Shown here one piece after another: positions 31,849-38,926 of a stretch of DNA of 53,732 nucleotides; the first letter of the stretch is position 1; each line of letters starts with the position of its first letter. The translations under genes and the position numbers were made by a program. Where the stretch lies: assembly GCA_040753135.1 (NCBI GenBank), contig JBFMGR010000005.1, forward strand, positions 1 through 53,732. The letters are read 5' to 3'. This DNA comes from Patescibacteria group bacterium. Lineage in GTDB: Bacteria > Patescibacteriota > Minisyncoccia > UBA6257 > Brennerbacteraceae. The notes below the pieces were generated by a model, which had not been told where the DNA came from, did no database searches, and worked only from the letters and a program-made list of their open reading frames with translations.

Positions 31849-33119
31849 AATTGTTTGTAAAGCTTGTCTAATTGATTGGCAACGCTTGAGATAATCATAT
31901 CAAGCGGCTGGGTTTCTGCAAGCGATTGGGAAATCGCGCTTTTAAATATCTGGTCAATTATTATTGGGTCAGCCTGGGGCCAAGACAGGGCGGTATAAGC
32001 TTGTCGGGAAAAAATATCCATAATCGGCTGGTTTTTAAATCTGTCCAAAAGAATTCTCTTGGCTGGCGGCAGATTGACTTTTCTGGCAAAACTTTCTGCG
32101 GTTTCGTTTTGAGACAAAAAAGAGATTAACTCCCAAGCTGCTTGCTTGTATCTTGACTGTTTATTAACAGCCAAGCCGTAATAAGAAGCATAATCTTTTC
32201 TTAACTGGCTTGTTTCAGGCTGGGGCATTAAAGCGATTTTGAAGTTAAAATAAGGGGAAATTGAGCGGATAATCGGAATATCGCTAGCGTAGCCAATTGC
32301 TATTGCCGCTTTGCCTCGGGCAAATTCTTCAATTGAGTTACCCATTTTTTCGTCCCAAGAATAAACTTGATTTTTTGATTTAGCGAACTGGGTGTAAAAA
32401 TTCAGAGCTTGGGCGCCGGCATTAGTTTGATGAAGCGTAATTGTAAAGTCGTTGCTGATAATGTTTGAGCCGGCTTGGAGCATTAATAAAGATAAGATGT
32501 CAGTCGCGTGGCTGACATTGGCGGCTGAGCCTAAAGCAAAGCCAGAATACAGAATGTCTCTTCGTTCATTAAATTTGGTTAATTTTGGCGCCATCTCAAC
32601 CAACTCTTCCAGGGTTTTCGGCGGGAAAGGAATTGCCGCTTGGTCTAACAAATCTTGGTTGTAAAAAAGAGCCAAACTGTCAAGAAAAAGCGGAATAGCG
32701 TAAACATTGTCAGCTGAAGTGAAATCTCTGACAACCACTTGGGGATAACTCTGCTCAACTGCCGAGACAGTAAAAAGAGATTTTGGCGCCGGCTGAATTT
32801 TATTATAGTGTTTTAACAGCCAGGTGTTTTCAAAAAAGAAAATATCCGGTCCGGCGCCGGCTGCCAGAGCATTAATCAATTCCTGCTCATAAGTTTTTGG
32901 GTCCTTTGGCACATAGGTAATTTCAGCTTTGGTTTGCTGGGTAAAGGGTTTGATTAAATCAGAAAAAAGCTCTGGATTTTCAAATGTTCCCCAGATAATT
33001 AATTTAGCCGCGCCGCTTTTGCTTGGCTTTAAGCCAACAAAAATAATTAAAAGCAGAACCAGCGCTGCTCCGGCGATTCCGCCAATGATTAATAATTGCC
33101 TTCGGCTTAGATTACCCAT
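31845..33119 (-). CDS. Extracellular solute-binding protein (ABC family 1 type)
   Basis: A 424-residue sugar-type substrate-binding protein. It has an N-terminal membrane anchor (about 9-29) instead of a lipobox, then the IIWGTFENPELF opening, the AAGAGPDIFFFENTWL motif, and the two-lobed fold typical of MalE-like proteins. No ABC permease or ATPase genes are nearby, and it is linked by a 4-base overlap to two pilin-like genes. It may feed a transporter encoded elsewhere or serve as a surface capture protein. Confidence 0.85.
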   Translation of the reverse strand: MGNLSRRQLLIIGGIAGAALVLLLIIFVGLKPSKSGAAKLIIWGTFENPELFSDLIKPFTQQTKAEITYVPKDPKTYEQELINALAAGAGPDIFFFENTWLLKHYNKIQPAPKSLFTVSAVEQSYPQVVVRDFTSADNVYAIPLFLDSLALFYNQDLLDQAAIPFPPKTLEELVEMAPKLTKFNERRDILYSGFALGSAANVSHATDILSLLMLQAGSNIISNDFTITLHQTNAGAQALNFYTQFAKSKNQVYSWDEKMGNSIEEFARGKAAIAIGYASDIPIIRSISPYFNFKIALMPQPETSQLRKDYASYYGLAVNKQSRYKQAAWELISFLSQNETAESFARKVNLPPAKRILLDRFKNQPIMDIFSRQAYTALSWPQADPIIIDQIFKSAISQSLAETQPLDMIISSVANQLDKLYKQL

Positions 33120-33121
33120 AA

Positions 33122-33646
33122 TTAAGCTTGTTTTTGAAAGATTAAGCCATAATGGCTTTGACTTGGTTTTAATTCTTTAACCGGAATAAAGTTGTTTGCA
33201 GTTAGGATTTTTTTTATCTCATCTGGCTGATGAAAAAAATGCCCTTGTTGGGAGATTAGTTTTTCCGGCAGCCACTCAATCGCCAAGATTTTTCCGCCTG
33301 GCTTCAAGATTCTGTTTGCTTCTTTAATGATTGTTTCTGGGTTTTCAATCTGGAACAAGAGGTTAGCCACTAAAACCCAATCGCAGGAGTTTGGTTCTAA
33401 AGTTGAGCCATTGGTTTTTTCTAAGTCAGACTTGATGGTTTCTATCTGGAAAAACTTTTCTGTTTTGGCTCTGGATTCAAGCGCGTCTAACGGATCTTCT
33501 AAAATATCAATTGCGTAGACCTTGCCATTAGGGCCAACTGCTTTAGCCAGCTCCATAGCAATAAATCCCGAACCAGCGCCAAAATCAGCAATTGTTTCAG
33601 CCGGAGAGATACCGGCTTGTTGGATAACCTGAACAAGATTAATCAT
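33122..33646 (-). CDS. Class I SAM-dependent methyltransferase
   Basis: A 174-residue UbiE-type methyltransferase. Motif I is IADFGAGSGFIAMELA (about residues 18-33), the acidic motif II YAIDILEDP follows, and a LKPGGKILAIEW strand marks the end of the core. The substrate is unknown. ATG 33646 is preferred over 33694 because TTGCAA-17-TATAAT ends seven bases before it, giving a leaderless mRNA. The next gene downstream starts 2 bases later (solute-binding protein), so they may be co-transcribed. Confidence 0.82.
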   Translation of the reverse strand: MINLVQVIQQAGISPAETIADFGAGSGFIAMELAKAVGPNGKVYAIDILEDPLDALESRAKTEKFFQIETIKSDLEKTNGSTLEPNSCDWVLVANLLFQIENPETIIKEANRILKPGGKILAIEWLPEKLISQQGHFFHQPDEIKKILTANNFIPVKELKPSQSHYGLIFQKQA

Positions 33647-33653
33647 TAAAATA

Positions 33654-33682
33654 ATTATAGTTTTTAAAAACTTATTTTGCAA
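33654..33682 (-). promoter_or_regulatory. Leaderless promoter of the methyltransferase
   Basis: TTGCAA (33682-33677), a 17-base spacer and TATAAT (33659-33654) are followed by TATTTTA and ATG 33646. The same TATAATTATTTTAATG string occurs before the gene at 42772. Confidence 0.7.
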
Positions 33683-33686
33683 CTTT

Positions 33687-34541
33687 TTAAGCAATATCTA
33701 AAAATCCTTTGAAAAAATTTTTCGCGCCTTCTCCGATTTTGTTTGAATAACCGCCTTCTAAAACAAAAAACATTGGCAGGTTTAAACTAGCTAACATCTT
33801 TCCGATTTCAAAATAGTTTTTTAAATCAAGATTTAGGTCAGCCAGGGGGTCTGCTTTGTAAGTATCAAAACCAAGAGAAACGGCAATAATCTTTGGTTTG
33901 AATTTTATGGTTAAATCAAGCGCCTTTTCTAATTTTTGTTTATAGATGTAAAAGTCCGAGCCGGGAGTTATTGGAAAGTTATAACAGTTTTTTATTGATT
34001 TTAAGCCAGTGCCAGGATAAAGCGGTGATTGATGAATTGAACAAAATAAAATATTAGGTTGATCTAGGACAATTTCTTGAGTGCCGTTGCCATGATGAGC
34101 ATCTAAATCAAGAATACTGGCTTTATTCCTCTTTTGGGCTAATTTTAATGAGGCAATTGCCAGGTTGTTAAAATAACAAAATCCAGCTATTGAGTTTTTG
34201 CCTGCATGATGGCCGGGCGGCCGGGCTAAGGAAAAAGCTGGTTCGCCCCTCAGGGCAATTTCTGAAGCTGTAATTGCGCTTCCTGCTGATAAGACAGCAT
34301 AGGGATAAATATTTTCAAGATTTGGCGTGTCTGGGTCAAAAAATCGGTTATTTTTAACTGTTTGAATCTGGGCTTTTGTGTGAGCAATTAATAAATCTTT
34401 TTCAGAAGCTGGTTTTGGTTCAATGAACTTGATTTTTGGCAGGTTTTTTAGTGCTTGATAAATAACCAGAATTCTTTCAGCAGACTCTGGACGATCTGGG
34501 TCGGAAAGCTCTGTAAATTTTTTAGAGTAAACGATTTTCAT
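33687..34541 (-). CDS. HDAC/acetoin-utilisation family deacetylase
   Basis: A 284-residue zinc-dependent deacetylase of the arginase/HDAC fold. The active-site motifs are present: RPPGHHA, the ligand stretch ILDLDAHHGNGTQ, GFDTYKADPLA and the closing VLEGGYS. Such bacterial enzymes act on acetylated proteins or polyamines. The true substrate cannot be told from sequence. It starts next to the parS cluster and its 3' end carries the promoter of the next gene. Confidence 0.88.
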   Translation of the reverse strand: MKIVYSKKFTELSDPDRPESAERILVIYQALKNLPKIKFIEPKPASEKDLLIAHTKAQIQTVKNNRFFDPDTPNLENIYPYAVLSAGSAITASEIALRGEPAFSLARPPGHHAGKNSIAGFCYFNNLAIASLKLAQKRNKASILDLDAHHGNGTQEIVLDQPNILFCSIHQSPLYPGTGLKSIKNCYNFPITPGSDFYIYKQKLEKALDLTIKFKPKIIAVSLGFDTYKADPLADLNLDLKNYFEIGKMLASLNLPMFFVLEGGYSNKIGEGAKNFFKGFLDIA

Positions 34542-34564
34542 AGATTTTCGATAATTTTAAGCCC

Positions 34565-34830
34565 GTGAAACATGTTTCACAGGCTTTTGTTTCACGTGAA
34601 ACATTTTATAACTTAAAATCTTTGGGAAATAGATGTTTCACGTGAAACATTTTCGCGTGAAACATGTTTCACAAGCATAATTAACACTATTTTTAAGTCT
34701 TTGTGAAACATTTTATCCAAATTGTTTCACAAGATTAGGATGTTTCACGTGAAACATTTTTCTGTGAAACATGTTTCACAAGCTTAACCGAATGGTTTTG
34801 TGAAACATCTTGTCAAAATGTTTCACAAAA
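34565..34830. other. parS: Cluster of parS-type centromere sites
   Basis: Three perfect copies of TGTTTCACGTGAAACA lie at 34588-34603, 34634-34649 and 34741-34756. This is the consensus ParB (Spo0J) binding site. Between them are three copies with the half-sites in reverse order, GTGAAACATGTTTCAC (34565-34580, 34657-34672, 34764-34779), single half-sites at 34703 and 34723, and a spaced pair at 34800/34819. In all, sixteen 8-base half-sites fall within 262 bp. No parA or parB is in the window. The cluster is about 26 kb from the predicted origin, where parS sites normally are. Confidence 0.85.
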
Positions 34831-34843
34831 GTGAGTATAATAT

Positions 34844-35278
34844 TTATGCTTTAGAATCTCTGTATTTAACTATCCATTCATTTAAACTTATACCCGGGCA
34901 TTCAGTCACTGAACCAATTACTTCATTATGGCCAAGAATATTGTTTTTAGGAATCTGGTATTTTGAAGCTAAAAAATCCAAGATTTTAGCTAAGGCTTCT
35001 AATTGTTCTGAATTCGGGTCTTCATAATTAAAATCCCCGGCCAAGCAGACGCCCAAGCTTTTTAGATTCATCTGGCTGGCTTTAGTATGAGTGCCGGCAG
35101 TGGACTCATTCCTGCCCTTGCGCAGTTTGCCATTAGCTTCAATAAAATAATGATAAGCAATATTGCCCATGCCCTGTTTTAAATGGAATTTTTTTATTTT
35201 TTCAAAACTGGTTTCAGCTTTGGGCGTAGCGCTCTGGTGGACAATCAGGTATTTAACATTTTCTCTTGGCAGTTTCAT
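34844..35278 (-). CDS. N-acetylmuramoyl-L-alanine amidase (PGRP/amidase_2)
   Basis: Cleaves the amide bond between the glycan chain and the stem peptide of peptidoglycan, or recognises wall fragments. The 144-residue single-domain protein has the zinc-binding His in YLIVHQSAT, the Tyr in NIAYHYFIEANG, the second His in LGHNEVIG and a C-terminal Cys ligand in TECPG. No signal peptide is seen, so export or release is unclear. TATAAT lies 9 bases upstream of the ATG, consistent with a near-leaderless mRNA. Confidence 0.85.
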   Translation of the reverse strand: MKLPRENVKYLIVHQSATPKAETSFEKIKKFHLKQGMGNIAYHYFIEANGKLRKGRNESTAGTHTKASQMNLKSLGVCLAGDFNYEDPNSEQLEALAKILDFLASKYQIPKNNILGHNEVIGSVTECPGISLNEWIVKYRDSKA

Positions 35279-35287
35279 CTTAGCTAA

Positions 35288-35333
35288 ATTATAACAAATC
35301 TTGTTGGCATTAAGATTAAGAAACGATTATAAT
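35288..35333. promoter_or_regulatory. Divergent near-leaderless promoters
   Basis: In the 62-bp gap, TATAAT on the minus strand (35293-35288) serves the amidase, and TTGGCA (35304-35309), 18 bases and TATAAT (35328-35333) on the plus strand serve the methyltransferase, with ATG seven bases after the -10. Confidence 0.6.
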
Positions 35334-35340
35334 TGGCTAT

Positions 35341-36083
35341 ATGAGTTTTTACGATAAAATTGCTAAAAAGTTTGGCGACTACCATTCTGATGCCAGGTAT
35401 GTTTCAGATTATCCGAACAAAGATCCGGAAAAAGTTTTTAAAGAAAAGTTGTTAGAGTTAAGCAATAAAAATGCGGTTGCCCTAGATCTGGGCTGCGCTG
35501 ATGGGCGTTTTACCCTTTCAGTTGCGCCTTATTTTCAGAAGATTGTTGCCATAGATTTATCTCGGGGTATGTTAAAGGCAGCAAAAAAATTCCAAAATCA
35601 AAAAAAATAAAAAATGTTAGTTTTGAGAAACAAAACGCTTTCAGGACGATCTATCCAGATAATAGTTTTGACTTGGCTTATAGCCGCCGCGGGCCAACGC
35701 CTTTTTCTGAACTTCAAAGATTATTAAAACCAGATGGTTATTTTTTGACTATAAACATTGGCGAGAAAGATGCCCAAGCGATTAAAAAAATTTTTGGCCG
35801 GGGCCAGAATTTTGGCCAGGAAAAAATTTCTAGGTTAAGAGAAGATAGAGAAGCATTAAACCGAATTGGTTTTGAGATCGTTTTTGGCCAGGAGTATTTT
35901 CACGATGAGTATTACCTAAGCTATGAAGATCTTGATTTATTTTTGCAAGGAGTGCCGATATTTGAAGATTTCGATTCGGAAAAAGACAAGAAATTCTTAA
36001 AAACCTACGCAGAAAAATACAAAACAGACAAAGGGATTAAGCTTTCTCGGCATCGGATAGTGATTGTGGCAAAAAAGATTTAG
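35341..36083 (+). pseudogene. SAM-dependent methyltransferase split by a -1 frameshift
   Basis: The first frame (35341-35610, 89 aa) carries motif I AVALDLGCADGRF and the next acidic strand VAIDLSRG, then stops at TAA 35608. The rest of the fold continues in the -1 frame from about 35602 to 36083 (NVSFEKQNAF..., then the ERLLKPDGYF-type strand of the methyltransferase core). The junction is an eight-A run ending A-AAA-AAA-TAA, a classic slippery site. The joined protein is about 247 residues, a normal length. It may be a programmed frameshift or polymerase slippage, a sequencing error, or a real pseudogene. It has its own leaderless promoter. Confidence 0.7.
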
Positions 36084-36471
36084 ATTTAAGTTTTAGACAA
36101 AAATCTATCTGGTTGGGCGGGGTTGGGCCAAAAGCGGCAACTCTAAATTACTAATAAAACCCTACTAATTTACGAATTATTGCTAATATCTGCCAATAGC
36201 TTCAGATTATAGATTTTAGAAAAACCTTATTCATAATTCATTATTATAATTTTTGGGGTTGATTTCCCCTTTTTTTAGTTTTATAATAATCAAGGTTTTG
36301 ATTATTAATTAATTTTTAAGTTTTTCTGACCCTGCCCCAGTTTCGGTTTTGCCAGCCAGATTAATTCTTTTTCGTGATTCTTTATCTTCCAATTTTTAAA
36401 ACTGTTTTATTCGGCTTGGAAAAGCTTAGTTAAACTTTTTAATCCGGCAAGGTTAGAAAACTGGCAAATTT
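36084..36471. other. Intergenic region before RNase Y with repeat fragment
   Basis: No gene is seen. Bases 36159-36185 hold AAACCCTACTAATTTACG and GAATTATTGCTAATATC, a fragment of the dispersed repeat family. Small G/C-rich words such as GGTTGGGCGGGGTTGGGCC (36113-36131) stand out. A weak TTGGAA-16-TTTAAT (36416-36443) could be the promoter of the RNase Y gene. Confidence 0.4.
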
Positions 36472-37998
36472 ATGTCGATTAATTTTTTTATTGCCGGCGT
36501 TTTCGGTTTAGCTTTAGGCGGAACCGCCGGCTTTTTTTTGAGAAAATATTTAGTCCAGAAAAAATTAGCTAATCTGGAAAAAGTTGTCCGGGAGAGAATT
36601 TCTAAAGCCGAGGAGCAAGCCAAACAGATCTTGCTAGAGGCAAAGAACAAAGCTATCAGTTTGATGGCCGAGACCGAGGAGGAGATAAAAAACGAGAAAA
36701 AGCAATTAAGAAAAACCCAGGAACGTTTGCTTTCAAAAGAGGCTTTTTTAGATGAGCGGACAAAAAAATTAGACGCCAAAGAAGAAAAGCTTTTGTCCCA
36801 GGTTGAGAAGGTGAAGTCTTTAAAACAAGATTTAGAAGCCCATCAAGAAAAGCAAATTAAAGAATTGGAACAGATTGCCGGCTTGAGCAAAGAGCAAGCC
36901 AAGCAGAACTTAATTGAACAGGTTGAGCGGGCTTATCAAGCCGATCTTTTCAACACGATAAAAAAACTCGAACAAGAGCGGTCTGAAGAACTGGAGAAAA
37001 AAGCTAATGAATTAGTTAACACTGTTGTCCAACGTTATTCCCGATCCCATATTGGCGAGGTTTCCACTTCAATAGTTTCTTTACCCAATGAAGACGTTAA
37101 AGGAAAAATTATTGGCAAGGAGGGTCGGAATATTCGCCATTTTGAAAAATTAACCGGGGTTGAGTTGGTAATTGATGATACGCCGGACTCAATTATGCTT
37201 TCTTGTTTTGATCCGGTCAGGCGCGAGATTGCCAAGATTGCTTTGGAAGATTTAATTCAGGACGGCCGGATTCAGCCAGCCAGAATTGAAGAAAAGATTG
37301 AATCAGCCAAGAAAAAAGTCAACCAGAAAATCAAAGAAGCGGGCGAGCAAGCAGTTTATGAGCTGGGAATTATTGATTTCCCTCCGGAGATTGTCCATCT
37401 TTTGGGCCGGCTTCATTTCCGAACCAGTTATGGTCAAAATGCTTTGGTTCATTCGATTGAGGTGGCTCATCTCTGCCAGATGTTAGCTGAAGAACTTGGG
37501 CTTAATTCTGAAATAGCCAAAAAAGCCGGGCTTTTGCATGATATTGGTAAAGCAGTTGACCATGAAATTGAGGGCAATCATTTGGAGCTGGGGATTAAGA
37601 TTTTGCGGAAATATAAACTTGACGAGCAGATAATTTTAGCGATGCGATCTCACCATGAAGATTATCCAGTAGCGATTCCTGAGGCCTATGTGGTTAACAC
37701 TGGAGATGCCATCTCTGCGGCCCGACCTGGCGCCAGAAAAGAGTCTTTAGAGAGCTATGTCAAGCGCTTGGCTGATCTGGAGAAAATCGCTTTGGAATTT
37801 AAAGGTGTAGAAAAAGCTTATGCGATTCAGGCTGGTCGGGAATTAAGGGTTTTTGTTTCTCCGGAGGAAATTAATGATTATGACGCGGCTAAATTAGCCA
37901 GAGAAGTGGCAGAGAAAATTGAAAAAGAGTTGAGATATCCCGGAGAGATTAAAGTGGCCGTGTTTCGTGAAACCAGGGCAATTGAGTATGCCCGGTAG
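36472..37998 (+). CDS. rny: Ribonuclease Y
   Basis: Membrane-anchored endoribonuclease that starts mRNA decay. The 508-residue protein has an N-terminal membrane helix (about 2-24), a long coiled coil (about 30-175), a KH domain with GKIIGKEGRNIRHFEKLTG, and an HD domain with His327 in HSIEVAHLCQM and His356-Asp357 in LLHDIGK. It ends in the typical ETRAIEYAR tail. Together with PNPase and the NYN protein it forms the RNA-decay toolkit of this window. Confidence 0.96.
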   Translation: MSINFFIAGVFGLALGGTAGFFLRKYLVQKKLANLEKVVRERISKAEEQAKQILLEAKNKAISLMAETEEEIKNEKKQLRKTQERLLSKEAFLDERTKKLDAKEEKLLSQVEKVKSLKQDLEAHQEKQIKELEQIAGLSKEQAKQNLIEQVERAYQADLFNTIKKLEQERSEELEKKANELVNTVVQRYSRSHIGEVSTSIVSLPNEDVKGKIIGKEGRNIRHFEKLTGVELVIDDTPDSIMLSCFDPVRREIAKIALEDLIQDGRIQPARIEEKIESAKKKVNQKIKEAGEQAVYELGIIDFPPEIVHLLGRLHFRTSYGQNALVHSIEVAHLCQMLAEELGLNSEIAKKAGLLHDIGKAVDHEIEGNHLELGIKILRKYKLDEQIILAMRSHHEDYPVAIPEAYVVNTGDAISAARPGARKESLESYVKRLADLEKIALEFKGVEKAYAIQAGRELRVFVSPEEINDYDAAKLAREVAEKIEKELRYPGEIKVAVFRETRAIEYAR

Positions 37999-38279
37999 TA
38001 GAAATTCATCGCTACATTGCCACATCAGCTTTATCAGCTTAGTTTGAATAATGAATCATGAATCATGAATCATGAATTATGAATTATAAAATGGGAACTA
38101 TGAATTATGAATAATGATACTTTATCAACGAATAACAGGGTTTCACTGCTTCATTGTCTCATTGTTTCATTGCTATGTCCTCCTGCCAATTTACTAATCT
38201 GTACTAATAATACTAATAAGATTGATTGGTGATTATTAGCAATAATTCATAAATTAGTAGGGTTCTGCGCCGGGTGGGC
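37999..38279. repeat. Heptamer run and dispersed repeat, copy B
   Basis: Five 7-bp units (GAATCAT x3, GAATTAT x2) lie at 38053-38087. Bases 38131-38268 are a minus-strand copy of the intergenic repeat seen at 10186: read in reverse they start AACCCTACTAATTTATGAA, pass through TCAATCTTATTAG and end in CAATGAAACAATGAGACAATG octamers. Confidence 0.6.
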
Positions 38280-38413
38280 CCCGTTAGAGATTTGCGTCGG
38301 TTAATTCTTCATTCAATCATACCAAGACCATAGTCGGCTTCGCCCCGTCAAACGCGGCTTCGCCTTGGTTGAAAACTTATTCCGTCTGATTATCGCTGAA
38401 TCTCTAACGGGGT
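38280..38413. repeat. Structured element with perfect 14-bp terminal inverted repeats
   Basis: CCCCGTTAGAGATT (38280-38293) and its exact complement (38400-38413) enclose about 106 bases with inner GC-rich hairpins: CCAAG/CTTGG around CCCGTCAAACGCGG. The whole folds into a closed multibranch RNA or DNA cruciform. It has no coding content. It could be a small non-autonomous element or a structured RNA upstream of the HU gene. Confidence 0.5.
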
Positions 38414-38498
38414 GGACAACTTTTTAATTTCGCTTTATAATTTAGACAGCTTTATTATTTTTTGGGCTTGGTCGTCTTAATTAAATTTTTTTAAAAAC

Positions 38499-38771
38499 AT
38501 GAACAAAAAAGAACTGGCCGACAAGGTTGCGGAGCAGTTTGGCTTATCCAAAAGGCAAGCCGGAGAGATCGTTGACTTTGTTTTTGGCGATCTGATCAAC
38601 ACGGTCAGGTCTGGCAACGAAGCCTCTCTTGCCGGATTTGGCTCTTTTTCTTTGGCTTACCGCAGAGCAAGAAAAGGAATTAACCCGCGGACCGGAGAAA
38701 GAATTAACATCTCGGCAACCAGAGTGCCGAAGTTCAGGCCAGCCAAGGCCTTTAAAGAAGCGGTTAAATAA
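38499..38771 (+). CDS. hup: HU-family DNA-binding protein
   Basis: Histone-like protein that bends and compacts DNA. The 90-residue protein begins MNKKELADKVAEQFGLSKRQ and contains the GFGSFSLAYRRARKGINPRTGERI beta-arm signature and the FRPAKAFKEAVK end. Length is exactly typical. It is a stand-alone gene with its own terminator. It may also assist origin function, although the predicted oriC is 30 kb away. Confidence 0.96.
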   Translation: MNKKELADKVAEQFGLSKRQAGEIVDFVFGDLINTVRSGNEASLAGFGSFSLAYRRARKGINPRTGERINISATRVPKFRPAKAFKEAVK

Positions 38772-38786
38772 AACAGCTGGGGCTGG

Positions 38787-38823
38787 AAATTAAAAAGCGC
38801 TTAGTTTAAGCGCTTTTTAATTT
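38787..38823. terminator. Terminator after the HU gene
   Basis: 17-base arms beginning AAATTAAAAAGCGCTTA (38787-38803) pair with 38807-38823 across a short GTT loop and continue with T4 on the plus strand. The A/T tracts on both sides make it bidirectional, shared with the convergent S1-domain gene. Confidence 0.8.
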
Positions 38824-38829
38824 TCCCGG

Positions 38830-38924
38830 TAGTAGATTCATTGCTTCATTGTCTCATTGTTACATTGCTATGTCCTCTTACCAATGTACTAATCAGTACT
38901 AATTATACTAATAAGATTGAACGG
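38830..38924 (-). repeat. Dispersed intergenic repeat, copy C
   Basis: Reads, in reverse, TCAATCTTATTAGTATAATT, then GTACATTGGTAAGAGGACATAG, then CAATGTAACAATGAGACAATG octamers, matching copies A (10186) and B (38131). It begins just upstream in the minus sense of the S1-domain gene's stop. Confidence 0.65.
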
Positions 38925-38926
38925 AG

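Noticed and set aside
34565-34830. Possible CRISPR array
   Set aside because: The repeats are palindromic 16-mers and half-sites at irregular spacing with no unique spacers of constant length and no cas genes. They match the parS consensus.
10186-38924. Dispersed repeats as insertion sequences
   Set aside because: The copies are about 100-140 bp and carry no transposase or open frame, so they are described only as intergenic repeats.
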